64,000 bases of DNA from Ophiostoma sp. CBS 140.51 (lineage: Eukaryota; Ascomycota; Sordariomycetes; Ophiostomatales; Ophiostomataceae). How positions within the stretch are numbered: position 1 is the stretch's first letter; the number at the start of each line of letters is the position of its first letter. Positions 45,801 through 55,144 of the stretch are shown here, piece by piece. The position numbers and the translations under genes are program-made. The notes beneath the pieces were generated by a model. That model saw only the letters and a program-made list of their open reading frames with translations. It did no database searches and was not told the DNA's origin. The stretch is taken from the NCBI GenBank assembly GCA_029298735.1, contig JANSLP010000066.1:62001-126000 (forward strand), read 5' to 3'.

Positions 45801-46239
45801 GCAGCAGCAGCTCCACCATGACTTATCTATTCCACCGACCGGTGCCTCGCCTGCCGGTACCACCAACAACCCGGCCACCAACACGATTCCCGTCTCCTAC
45901 GACCTCTTCACACCGCCAACTGCAAGCCAGCCCGTGCTCGACTGGGGCGGCAGCATGCCACACCAGCAACACCAAAATCCACAACAAGCCAACTCGGTCG
46001 ACCTCAATGCTATGCTAGTCGATTTCGATCCTATGCCGATGAGTGACGACGGCAGTGGGGGTGCTGCTTCTAGTGCCCCTGGTGGTCCTGGCAGCGACGG
46101 TCTCTTTGGCTTTGGCGGCGTCACGGCCTTCCCTGACATGACGGGCTCGAGCGACGACTGGGTCATGCAAGGTGTCGACACCACGTACTGGTCGCTGCTT
46201 AATGGCGGCGGCGGATCGTTTGGTGGACAGATGGGCTGA
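42832..46239 (+). CDS. Zn(II)2Cys6 fungal-specific transcription factor
   Basis: A single exon of 1135 residues. The DNA-binding cluster is Cys28-x2-Cys31-x6-Cys38-x9-Cys48-x2-Cys51-x6-Cys58 with the basic stretch CRRRKIRC, followed by a short coiled-coil dimerisation segment (VAQRLDRLETMMQQL, about 79-93). Gln- and His-rich runs follow (about 99-150). The fungal-specific middle homology domain is recognisable by RRLLQLTLCMQQM, WLSYRRAMSLAQLMGLDRGN and the MWYRINACDRYVSLLLGLR block (about 420-640). The C-terminal third is Gly/Ser/Gln/Pro-rich and ends in an acidic and aromatic stretch suited to activation. It is a nuclear regulator whose targets cannot be told from sequence. The start was chosen for the motif position and because the frame is closed upstream. 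Confidence 0.95.
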   Translation: MSPPSMSLTPAQVMEARRRKVRKGTHSCWECRRRKIRCQFSSPDDTVCIGCRARGSACRSQEFADETPSPQQQVPEKKVAQRLDRLETMMQQLMTHVMAGPSQQQQQPQQHQQQQQTGPPDEGPAVAHAATEARRKSQASHGQEHHGHHHASGAASSSENDDTNDSLRHYNVEQDCPQDCGAYDETAYEHIKKIYKNPAEIVAHVCPTAAGKQGYGLLDVLDTSTADDTPVAALLGIQDTLSNNNGGGSGGGSSPHHNPLSSNSIANSATTAVSAVLGATTGASLGHNTGLSPGSMDGANSPSNGGHGSISGSTGGVSHEARGQGNSSGSAASDSAGTATTKDSSVPSSSMLYTRMADPVSEEWRRHRHLSRLLLSLFPTQDDVNTIATGAPTQYIATLFHSKHEIASGRSEPVTKLREIPPMSSHPTAIARRLLQLTLCMQQMAPCFVLQNKLQMKEPMSDVISRIAGVVSHTVTSNDELIGSVEGLECLVLLGQQQSNTGQLRKAWLSYRRAMSLAQLMGLDRGNTRAMKSCDPTSDPRLRPTPAAMWYRINACDRYVSLLLGLRAGSQDDEGYSPSKQTSENGPSNSTFEDDMDTPVETLEKAHTVLSGRIIERNHSKISLEKSYAVTQAIDADLQAAASRNLGPTWWEVPSYDPYARPDFIFSEMSRSILQVHHHCILILLHLPYMLRGEHPAAAAAKMMAASSSAATSMCEGHGMGNTPTNPGTNEAEPSPHESIDERRSCSGGLAYSKATCLQSSRAVLKRFTHFRLLVNTAFSCRHVDYASLIAAMTLIIGYLGPRPAPNSDPNILDAFDNQLRQDRAMVEQVRECMERVGKANDDKLSRESAATIQQLMPILDLVAKKPESEVATVETAGGSSSLSPRHMPTNTSGGHGHSGSLTSPARGGGDYTQDSNMRNTTSPYGGGNVGIGATNVGTPGTPAGGGSAVRLNVPYFGTVNIHTNAATGMSSMSPHYPHPPQTPYQEQQQQQQLHHDLSIPPTGASPAGTTNNPATNTIPVSYDLFTPPTASQPVLDWGGSMPHQQHQNPQQANSVDLNAMLVDFDPMPMSDDGSGGAASSAPGGPGSDGLFGFGGVTAFPDMTGSSDDWVMQGVDTTYWSLLNGGGGSFGGQMG

Positions 46240-46386
46240 GAAAAGAATGTGTGCTACAATCTAATATTGCTACATATACCATAAATTTACTGTAAAGGAA
46301 CATGATTCAATTTATTCTCTATTTTATGCACATCGATGTGCAAAAGTAAAGTGCCTCACGGAAATCCACCAAAACCTTCAACAATA

Positions 46387-47409
46387 TCAGTTATTTGACT
46401 GTGCCCTCTTGTTTCCATCAGCGATGGCACGTAGCGCCTCACAAATGGCCGCCTGTCGAGGTCCTTTAGCCCAGTCCAAGATGTTGTGGACGCAACGGCG
46501 AAAGTCAAGGAGGTCGCTTTCCTTGGACATCGAAAACGTCTCAACCCGCTGCATGCGGTACTTCGGGACAGGGCCGATGTCCGACGACCATGCAACATGG
46601 ACGTAGACATGATCCTGGCTGATGGCCATGGCATAGACAATAGGCTCAACAGACTTTGTATATTGCTTGTTATCGTCACCCGCTCCGCCATGCTTTTGTA
46701 GGGTCTCGTTAAGCTGCCAGATCACGTTTAAGCAGGCAGCTGACGCGCCAGCACACTCATTCGTGGCCGTCCAAAGATTCCCTCCTTCCGGGTCGGCGTC
46801 AGCCGTGTACTCGACGGTGAGAAATGGGAACGACAGACCATCACTCGTTAAATTGTCAAAGTCGACCATGTCAGGGTGAAGCAGTTCACGCGTCACAAGA
46901 TAGAGACTTGCAAGTTCGGTGGGCAACAAGTCGGTCTCGGTCGAGTAGCCAAAGATGCAGTCGGGCCTTGGTTGTGCTATAGGCCTCTTGCCATGGGGCA
47001 GGGAGTATTTAAGCAAGGGTTTCGAATAAGCCCAGGCCACTGGCTGGCCAAAGAACTGATTGTATCGGTGAGAAAATATTGATTTATTGAAGAAGTTCTC
47101 AACATCCCTTTTCGTGCAGTGTCTGGAGAGGCAGTCCAACTCGTCCATGGAACCATATGTGCCACCGAGCGGTGCAGTTGGTGAGTTACTGTCGGCCTGG
47201 AGCACATCTCTCAAGTGGTCGGAGATTGCATCAGGGAGCGGTGAACGGCGAAGATTGATGTGAATGTTGTTTGGTTCCAGGTGATCGCGGCGGTAATTTG
47301 AACGGTGGGTAGCAGGGGTGTTCACGGCCCTGTCGACTTCCTCATCACGCGAGTCATTTTGTGGTGGTGCGGATTCAGACTCATCAAAATGAGTGTGTTT
47401 ACTCAACAT
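46387..47409 (-). CDS. DUF7924-like fungal protein (possible PD-(D/E)xK-type fold)
   Basis: An open frame of 340 residues without introns. The core reads YRRDHLEPNNIHINL (about 39-53), then PRPDCIFGYS, LSFPFLTVEYTADAD, LWTATNECAGASAACLNV, PIVYAMAISQDHVYVHVAW and FRRCVHNILDWAKGPR. This order matches a large, mostly uncharacterised fungal family (DUF7924-like) that expands in accessory regions and resembles restriction-endonuclease-like folds. In relatives I recall, the segment is FPFLTVEYK; here the Lys position is Thr, so any (D/E)xK active site may be lost. Three broken plus-strand relatives lie downstream (48.7-52.3 kb). The N-terminus may lack an upstream exon. Function unknown. Confidence 0.75.
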   Translation of the reverse strand: MLSKHTHFDESESAPPQNDSRDEEVDRAVNTPATHRSNYRRDHLEPNNIHINLRRSPLPDAISDHLRDVLQADSNSPTAPLGGTYGSMDELDCLSRHCTKRDVENFFNKSIFSHRYNQFFGQPVAWAYSKPLLKYSLPHGKRPIAQPRPDCIFGYSTETDLLPTELASLYLVTRELLHPDMVDFDNLTSDGLSFPFLTVEYTADADPEGGNLWTATNECAGASAACLNVIWQLNETLQKHGGAGDDNKQYTKSVEPIVYAMAISQDHVYVHVAWSSDIGPVPKYRMQRVETFSMSKESDLLDFRRCVHNILDWAKGPRQAAICEALRAIADGNKRAQSNN

Positions 47410-48682
47410 CGTGATGTCGGTGCCCGCGTGATTCTATTGGTGCATGTAATAATTGTTCATTCCGGTGATAGTAGAAGTAAAAGGGATGAAAGTTTTGAAG
47501 AAGATGTGAGGCGTACGGACGTGAAAGCAGATTGCAGAATGGATTGCTTTTTCAGAGCTTTGCTGGTTGAGAAATGTTGGGAGCGTCAAATGGCTGTTAG
47601 TGAATGCAGACGAGCCGAGCTCGTCGTCATGTGTGAAAAGAATGTGCTTCCCAACATTTTGGCTTGTCAATTTCAACTTTAATTCAAAATTCAAAATTCA
47701 AAGCAGCACTTCACAAGCACAACTTGACAAGATTGTGCAGGTATGGTGAGAGTAGAGTGTTCAAAATTGAGAGAAAGGTGACGGATATGTCACTGGACAC
47801 TGTTAAACCAAGACGGAAAGAAGGCACCCTCATGAGACAATGAAGGACGAGATTTGGGTCTCTGCTTTCCACATAAAAACATCATCATACGAGTGTGACA
47901 AGGGAACGAGGACAAAAGAGGTAAAGTCGTTAATAAAAAATGAAGTCAGGATTCATGACTGTTGAGGCAAGCAAGTTGATAATGAATTATCAAAGGGTAA
48001 TATTCCTGGCACAAAATAGATAAATAATGCTCCATTATGCTTAAATGATTTTCTTTTTTTTGGAAAAATAAAATGATATTGCCAGAAACGAAAACCGCTA
48101 CAATTCCGAGAAAAAACTATGCTTATCAAAATAAAAAGGTAAAAACATAGAAAAAATACAGCCAAGTCTCTGAAGAATATGCTGGCTACTTTGTTGAGGG
48201 AATGATGCTGAGCCGATGATGAGAACCAGATCAGGTTCTGGAAAGTAGAGCGTTGGATCTGTTAGATCTGGGCCGTCACTGGTCTGCTGGAGCTTGAGCA
48301 AATGGTCGCTCTTGCCTGTTTTGAAAGTCTTACAAAGCCGACCAATCAATGAGCTCGCTTCGACAACAGCTCTCCCCAAAGCTCCCAAGAGCACCACCAA
48401 CATCCCACCTCTCAAGCTCTTTTTTGCCGCGGCCGCACACAAGACCAAGAAGACACCCTCATCACCATCTTTTCAGTCTGCACTCACAACGCATGTGGAG
48501 TCACATACCTCGACCCGACTTCCTCGCTCCTGCCCTTTTTGACCTTTTCCTCAGCAAGCTGCCCACCTCAATCGACTCCACTGTTTGCCCATAAAAGGTG
48601 CCCTCGAGGTTTTTTTAAGCCTTGTCTCCCCGTCCTCTACCTTTTTTCTTTTCTCTTGTTTCTTTGCACTTCTCTCTTCGCT
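47410..48682. other. Intergenic region in the accessory patch
   Basis: AT-rich, especially 47860-48120. No gene seen. 48410-48680 becomes C/T-rich, consistent with a leader for the broken gene that follows. Confidence 0.5.
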
Positions 48683-49646
48683 ATGGACAGCATCGATCAG
48701 GAGAGCATTTGCAGCGCAATGGAAGAGGTCACCAAGGCAGGTCCCCAGAAGTGTGAGGCACTTCAACGACAAGTCTCACGAGAGACGCGCACAACTCTCG
48801 ACGATCTCAAAGCCCAAGACACACACGACACAAACGAGACACACGAATCTCCAAACACACTGTTCCCCAACACTCTCCTGGCTTCAGACAGAATTGTGGA
48901 CGATCGCGGCAAGCGTAAGCTTGACCCAACTTCTTCTAAGAGAACCTGCTGTACCCTGCCGAGCCAGCACAGAGAAGAAGGCGCCGAGAAGAACGATTGC
49001 CCCCAGGAAGTTGGACAAGGCAAGCTCGAAGACGAAGAGAATCTTGCAGACCAACAATCAAGCTCTCCGAGTCAGACTTTAGAGGTAAGAATCACTCCCT
49101 TTCCATTGTTTTATCGGTAGAGACAAGTAGCTGACTTTATCCCAGGCATACCTACTCAACACCTGTGGCTACAATAAATCTCAGCATCTTGTCAAGTTTG
49201 TCTTTGACTGGCTAGATTTAATTCCTCACAACGAAGAAGCACGCACCGCTGCGTCAAACGGAGACATGCCGCCCCCGGGAAAGAATGCTAATGGCGGTGG
49301 CGGACAGTCCCGTTCAAATTGCTGCACTGATTCTAAAACGCCTACTGTCTAGCACACCAAATACCGCGAGCACAACCTGAAGCCCAACAAGATCTTTATT
49401 GCCTCAATGTTTGATCAACTTCCTGACAATATTTCTAGTCACGCCCGGCACATCGTCCAGGCCCACCGCACGTCGCCCAGCCATTCCTCCAGCTTGATGG
49501 CTGAGTTTTCACAATTTTACAGAGGATACAAGAATTCTTGCTCAGAAACAGAGCTTGATAAAGTTCTCGACGAGACCACATTAGCTTGCTGCCTTCCGCT
49601 GCTGCGTCCGAAATATCTTGGGCTGGGGCAAAAACGGTCGGCGTAG
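48683..49646 (+). pseudogene. Broken DUF7924-like gene, copy 1 (N-terminal half)
   Basis: Exon 1 is 48683-49084, intron 49085-49145 (GTAAGA donor, CCCAG acceptor), exon 2 from 49146. Exon 2 has an in-frame TAG at 49350-49352, after which the same frame continues with the family motif KYREHNLKPNKIFIAS and runs to a TAG at 49644-49646. Exon 1 encodes a 134-residue acidic, disordered segment as in full-length relatives. The C-terminal half (FPF, CLN, DWG blocks) is absent, and the last 20 codons no longer look like the family. An intron removing the first TAG is possible, but no GT at a phase-compatible distance resembles a good donor. The frame could encode a truncated 202-residue protein. I treat it as a decaying gene. 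Confidence 0.6.
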
Positions 49647-50283
49647 AGCCATTTGCGATGCTCTGAGTCTGCTCTATGCTGCTAAGAACAATCCTTAGGA
49701 CTGTGGAAGACTGATGGTGGAGAGGCTTACACAGACTGACGTGTGAAACGGAAGATAGCATTGGCGTGGACGGCGGGTCCTTTTGTGCAGTGGGGAGTTT
49801 TGACGATTTTTGACGATTTTTTTTGACGCGCTTTCGACCGCCTATTCAGAAGATTTTGATACTATTTTTGACAATTCTAAGGGAAGTATTAAAAAGAGGA
49901 GATTCCAGGGGACGAGAGGCCACGAGAGGCTAGGGGCTGGAGATAGCCATCTCAGATAATGAATCAATTTTAACACAGTTCTACAATTGCTCTGAGATCC
50001 GTAGTTACATTCAATATGTCAATAACCTGGCAAGCATATTTTACCACCTCCGAAGAATAAAATTAATAGAATTGTAGAGCAAGACTTCATTTAACTATTT
50101 TCAAAAGCCCTGGTGTATTATAGCCCTGTTGTATTATTTGCCTTTAATTGTGGTAGTGCCCGCACTTGCCGTCTGCACAAAAAACAAAAGAAAGGTTGTC
50201 TTGTCCTCAAAATTTTATCAGCCCCTTACTCCACATCCCTTTTCTCTTGATATCCTGTTTTTCCCCAAGATTTAAAAACTTTC
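49647..50283. other. AT-rich spacer between broken copies
   Basis: No coding sequence is seen. It contains repeated TTTTGACGA near 49800 and ACGAGAGGC duplicated near 49913. The AT-richness fits mutational decay. Confidence 0.5.
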
Positions 50284-51330
50284 ATGTTTAAAAAGCAACG
50301 CACATGGTTGCCCATTCGCATCTCCAATAGAGGTGCCCGACCCGACAAAACCGACCACTTGGCAGCCAACAGAATTGAGCTTCGTGACGCTACGAGAAGA
50401 TTGCCCGAGTGCGGATACACTGTCCTCTCGTCCGAGGAGATGAACGCGTACCTAATTGAGCTGGAAATTCTGGATCAAATCTTGGATTCTGATTTAAGCA
50501 GCTTCTTAGCAAAGGTTATCTTCCCTAAGACCAGCGATCCATGATTTGGAACACCAGCCGGAATCGCTGTAACCGAGCTTGAGCTGATTCGAGCCTACCT
50601 CGTGCCGACCAAAAGCCCTCGTCTCACACCACCTCGGCCAAGCCGTCTCTATGGCTACTTGACAACACCGACAGAAAGTGTCACGGACGAGTTCCCCAGA
50701 CTGCGTCTTTTGGCCAGGGATCTTTTGCACCCTACCATTGGTTTCTTCGACACTGTACCTACAGGACTGTCCTTTCCGTTCCTCCTACACGAGGACAAGC
50801 AGCTGAAAGCAGACTACGGTGGCAGACGCCGCACGGCTTGGTTTCACTGTGCGAGTGGAATGGCTGCCTGCCTAAATGCGGTCAACCAGCTCAACGAGGC
50901 ACTGGCTACGTATTGCAACGGGGAGTGGAACTAGAATCAAGACAGTATCCCTCCGCGCCCCCTGGCTGTTGAGAACATCACTTATGGAATAGCGGTGGAT
51001 GAACGCACTGCCTATATATATGTTGCTTGGAGGCATGGCAGCTGCAGCAGTGACCGGGGCCCGGTCTATGTCGTGAAGAAGATCAGTACATATCCCATGA
51101 GTATGTATTGCTTTAAGGGAGGGTATTACTTTGAGGCATTTCGCCGTCATGTACACAGCATTCTGGATTGGGGAAATGGTCCTCGTTGCGCTGCCATCTA
51201 AAAAGCGTTGAAAGCCGTCACCGACGGATACCAGCGCACAAAGTCAGAGATGGCCCACGGAGGACCACCGCCACCTCCACCGCCTGCACCTCTACCTGGG
51301 TCCGATAGCAAAGTCGGAAGGTTGGAATAG
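50284..51330 (+). pseudogene. Broken DUF7924-like gene, copy 2 (nearly full length, three in-frame stops)
   Basis: A single frame of 348 codons plus the terminal TAG (51328-51330) carries the whole family core, interrupted only by TGA (50542-50544), TAG (50932-50934) and TAA (51199-51201), with no frameshift. Blocks in order are DHLAANRIELRD, SRLYGYLTT, LSFPFLLHED, WFHCASGMAACLNAVNQL, NITYGIAVDERTAYIYVAW and FRRHVHSILDWGNGPR. After the TAA the frame still matches the open relative (KALKAVTDGYQR against EALRAIADGNKR) and ends in a proline-rich tail. Each stop is one C-to-T change from CGA, CAG or CAA. The segment where the open gene has VEYT reads HEDK here. It is certainly family-derived and almost certainly a pseudogene. 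Confidence 0.85.
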
Positions 51331-51928
51331 GAAGAAAAAAGGGGCCAAAGACAGGTACAGGCGCTGATTGGTTTCGAGGCCGTCGAAGTGCTTCTTGTTT
51401 TGTAGGAATTGCTGAGTGACTGGGTAGGGATGACTTTTGATGGACTTTTTGTTTTGATTTATTTTGGGAGAATATTTTTGCCGCTTTTTTGATACTCCTT
51501 TTTAACACCTTTTCTCTCTTTTTTCTTGACTTAATTCACATGCACAATAACCATGGTGAACCACGACATGGCAGAGTCTGTAGCCACCCGTGGGGAGGGC
51601 ACTGGAAATATCATGCCTTATGGAGCACATTTCTACAATTTTATCCTATTTTCTACTTACACAGCAACTTCTGAGCCTAACCCAACACTGGTCACTTGCT
51701 TCTCACATGCCCCTGACTACCGTCTCACCGTCTCCTCAGCTTCTTTCTCATCAACAAACTGTAAAGCGAACTGAACTACCTTTAAGGCACATAGGTAAAA
51801 TTAATTGTAGGGCACGACGTCATTAATTCGTTTCGTCTCAATTAGAGCATGGACCCGACGGTGACTGCATATAATACTTAAATAGTGTAAGAGAAAAAAA
51901 TTATACCGCCTGTTCTTTCTCTAAACAG
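51331..51928. other. Spacer between broken copies
   Basis: AT-rich with no family motif visible. It ends in a pyrimidine-rich acceptor-like sequence (TTCTTTCTCTAAACAG) directly before the copy 3 fragment. The 5' part of copy 3 was not found here. Confidence 0.4.
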
Positions 51929-52317
51929 ATGTGAATCAATGTGCTGGCGCTGTGAAAGCTTGCCTCACAATAACTCGCCAGGACCCTCAACAAAAATACG
52001 CAGCCGGTGCAAGTCCACACCCCTGCACCGTGGAAAATGTTGTCTACGCCATTGCTGTGGACAATAGATCGGCGGAGGTTTTTGTCGCATTGATCGACGC
52101 AAGACAGGAAACTACTGATGAGTATATCCTGCACCAGGTTGCCACCTATCTGGCCATTGACCCCGAGCACTTGGCCTCATTCCGCCGTTGCGTACGAAAT
52201 ATTTTGGATTGGGGGATGGGTGAGCGATGAACGGCCTTCTGCAAAGCTCTCCGTGCCCTCAAGGAGCAAAGCAAAGAGAAAAGACAGCAAGATGAGGTCA
52301 AGCAAGGTGGGCTTTAG
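51929..52317 (+). pseudogene. DUF7924-like gene fragment, copy 3 (C-terminal part)
   Basis: It starts at a credible 3' splice site (CAG ending at 51928) and encodes VNQCAGAVKACLTI, then VENVVYAIAVDNRSAEVFVAL and FRRCVRNILDWGMGER. These match the C-terminal half of the open gene at 46387-47409. A TGA at 52228-52230 interrupts it, but the same frame continues with KALRALKEQSK, matching the family tail, to TAG at 52315-52317. The exon coding the N-terminal half is missing or unrecognisable. Confidence 0.75.
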
Positions 52318-53813
52318 GTGGATGCACTGTATGGACACAAAGCAAGACCTACACAGAGCTCATGATCCCAATGCGGGCCATACGGTATTATGCGTATGGA
52401 ATAGAAAGTGTTTCTAAAACCTCAGAACTTATTCCAATTCAATCTTTATTCGACTTTTCGCTTCGTTGATTTGTAATAGTCACTGATTACTCTTCATTTA
52501 GCCTTTGCAAGCTACATCACTGATTTTCTAATCTTCGTATCTGCGAGGTAAGCATTCCACTCGAATCTCGATCCCTAATTATTTTCAGGCGTATGGCTTG
52601 TCATTGGAACCTAATGTTGCCTGCAAAAAATATTGCCTGATTTTCACGCAATTTGTTCCCTTCAAGGGAAGCTCCAATGCTTCTTCCCCCAGTCTGCCCC
52701 TTCTCCAATGAAGCCCGTCACGCCTTCCCTCTCTGTCTTCACGCTTCAGACACCGTGCTTCTACTCACAATGGCTTCTCCTCTTCTCTAGATGATAAAAA
52801 ACATGTTTGCCTTCTCCAATATGTCTCTCCAGATATTGGCACCATGCACGTGCAATGTCACCATTCGTAGTTAAGACCTTTCTGGCCGAGCGAGTTCTTC
52901 CTCGCGCCGTATGGCCAATTTACGACCGAGAAAACGATAGCGATAACTCCAGCGCCAGGCCTGCTGTAACAGTAAAGCATAGCAGCCTGTTATGACAAGC
53001 TGGAGATTAGTATTGCTCGTTGTATGGCTTAAGTAAGTAGTGATGTCTATGTGCGATTGTTTTCTGTTCTTTTCTGGTACGGATTTCGACGGGACACGGT
53101 GGGATCCGAAACCCGTAACCAATAGCACGACAAATTGGAAACGGAGACGGAGTCGGGCTCGGATGCACCAGGCCAGAGCGTACTCTTTGCCACTGTTGAG
53201 AGTGCAGTTGATACTGCGTCGAATCGAGTGAAGCGGTTGAGGTGGACATAAACGGATTAGTGACCTCGCGAAGGAAGCAGAGGCTCGCGTCCGGAGGTAA
53301 AGCGTGGAAGGTGCAGGCATGGAGGTGTAAACGCCGGGGCAGGTGCTGGCACACAGAATGGGAAAGCGTGAGTAAAGTCAGAGGTAATTCGTATCCATTT
53401 TGGGGCATCTTAGTGACGATATTGGGGGAAATACAGGGGAATGTTGAAGAATCCTTTGCTGTTTGATTTGTAGGTCCCTTTTGCGAGTTTTTATTGGCCG
53501 GTTTCACGTGACAAATGCAGAAAAAGCGGGTTCTCGGACCCTTCTGGTGTTAGTGAAAAATGGAACAATGGAGTTCGCGTTGTTCAGTAATACGTTTAAT
53601 CGTTTTGTGTGGGGGGTAAACTCCGGCTGGTAAAAAGCTTTGGTAAGCTGGCCCAACAACACAACATGACCACTTACACGGACGACAGGCGGCTCAAAAA
53701 CACGTTTTCCCAGTGAAAGAAGGGCAAAATATGATGCAGAAAAGCCATGACGACAGTTCTTTTGTTGTGTAGGCACGAATTGGTTGGGCACATAATTTTT
53801 ATTGTTACGGATT

Positions 53814-53894
53814 TTGATTAGATTGATCGAGCGACCCTATTGCCCCATCGAGAATGTCGCTATCTTTATGTGCTATTATTGATTAGATTGATCG
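53814..53894. repeat. 16-bp direct repeat upstream of the SDR gene
   Basis: TTGATTAGATTGATCG occurs exactly at 53814-53829 and 53879-53894, about 220-300 bp before the ATG at 54116. Its position suggests a possible regulatory role. Confidence 0.75.
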
Positions 53895-53925
53895 CAAGAC
53901 GTACGTGTCGTCACCGTGAACAAAA

Positions 53926-53939
53926 ATATATATATATAT
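53926..53939 (+). promoter_or_regulatory. AT run / possible TATA element
   Basis: Seven AT units, 177 bp before the SDR-family ATG at 54116. It may act as a TATA element or simply be a microsatellite. Confidence 0.4.
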
Positions 53940-54115
53940 TTGGAGTCGAGTAGGTCCTCAATGTCGAGATGCTGTTCTCGTTCTCTTCATTCTCATCTAC
54001 ATCATCAGTCTTAAACAATCAAAAGCAATCAGCACTCTAATATACTTCTTATAATTCTCACCAAGTTCTCCATTCACCCACTACTAATAATCTCACCAAT
54101 ACCACTCATCACAAC

Positions 54116-55144
54116 ATGTCGACTCCATTTGTCCTCATCACCGGCGCCACGGGCTTTATTGGCGCCGAGATTCTCCACCAAGCTCTCGCCAAGGGCTACC
54201 GCACCCGTGTAACCGTCCGCAAAGAAGAGCAGGCTGCCGCCATCAAGGCCCGTCATCCAGATGCTGGTGACCGTCTCGAAATTATAGTTGTGCCCGTTCT
54301 CGACAACGTGGCCGCACTGACCGAGGCACTTTCTGGCGGTGTCGACTACATTCTGCACGTTGCCTCACCCATGCCACAACCAGGCCTCGACCTGCGGACT
54401 GGCTACATCGACCCGGCTGTCCACAGCACGGTCGCCGTTCTGGACGCCGCCAAGGCCGTTCCCTCTGTCAAGCGTGTCATCATCACTTCCTCTGCTCTTG
54501 CACTGGCACCGCTCGACTACTCTACACAGCCCGGCTTTGTGATCCGCGAGGGTTCTAACCGGTCGCTCCAAGTCGACGCGAGCGTGCCCGTTCCCGACGG
54601 CCCGGCCGCTGAGGGGATAAAGTATCACATCTCCAAGATTCTGGCACACCGGGCCACACTGGACTGGATCGATGCTGCCAAGGCCAAGAACGAGAAGATT
54701 CCTGAGGTTGTGACCGTCCACCCGTACTTTGTCATTGGCCACGACCGCACGCACCCGGCCAAGGGCGGTCCCGCCCATGGTGTCAACCAAATCTACCTGG
54801 CATCGCTGAAGTCGCCCTTCCCTTACGTGCCAAGTGCACTTGTGGATGTGCGCGACGTCGCGACAGTCCATGTGGCGGCCTTGGCGGCGTCCAGCCAGCT
54901 GCTGGAGGGCCAGGGCCGTGATGTCACTGAGGTGATTGCCAAAGGCCCCCGCGTGACGTGGGAAGAGATTGTGGCTTTTGTCAAGGAAAACTACCCGTCT
55001 TTCACTGTGAACCAGACGACCTCGGGCCCCTTCACGGAGCCGACGACGTCCGACACGACGCGGGCGCAGCGGGACTTTGGTGTTCCTCAGTTTCATCCTG
55101 CCCTTGACAGCGTGGCGGCCCTGCTGGACCAGAACACGGAGTAG
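54116..55144 (+). CDS. NAD(P)-dependent extended SDR reductase (dihydroflavonol-4-reductase / Gre2-like)
   Basis: A single exon of 342 residues. The N-terminal Rossmann motif is VLITGATGFIGAEIL (6-20). Catalytic residues appear as VIITSS (Ser125/126) and YHISK (Tyr170, Lys174). Members reduce aldehydes and ketones, such as methylglyoxal, in yeasts and fungi, or act in secondary metabolism; the substrate is not predictable. VDVRDVATVHVAAL near 243-256 is typical of the family. No targeting signal is seen, so it is probably cytosolic. The ATG (CAACATGTCG) follows a C/A-rich leader. Confidence 0.94.
   Translation: MSTPFVLITGATGFIGAEILHQALAKGYRTRVTVRKEEQAAAIKARHPDAGDRLEIIVVPVLDNVAALTEALSGGVDYILHVASPMPQPGLDLRTGYIDPAVHSTVAVLDAAKAVPSVKRVIITSSALALAPLDYSTQPGFVIREGSNRSLQVDASVPVPDGPAAEGIKYHISKILAHRATLDWIDAAKAKNEKIPEVVTVHPYFVIGHDRTHPAKGGPAHGVNQIYLASLKSPFPYVPSALVDVRDVATVHVAALAASSQLLEGQGRDVTEVIAKGPRVTWEEIVAFVKENYPSFTVNQTTSGPFTEPTTSDTTRAQRDFGVPQFHPALDSVAALLDQNTE

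Larger units (their letters stand above)
52318..54115. other. Intergenic region
   Basis: No gene supported. 52420-52650 is AT-rich. A minus-strand 166-codon frame (53007-53507) and overlapping frames have no motifs. The last 320 bp hold the 16-bp direct repeat and AT run listed separately, followed by a C/T/A-rich leader. Confidence 0.5.

Noticed and set aside
50284..51330. Programmed stop read-through in DUF7924-like copy 2
   Set aside because: It would need three different stops to be read through in one gene, and sister copies are also broken; C-to-T decay is simpler.
46387..52317. Recent RIP acting between these four copies
   Set aside because: The copies are too divergent at the protein level for RIP to act between them now, so any RIP would have been older or against other copies. 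Only part of the stops fit the CpA context.
53007..53507. 166-codon minus-strand frame
   Set aside because: No recognisable domain, and it overlaps another equally unconvincing frame.
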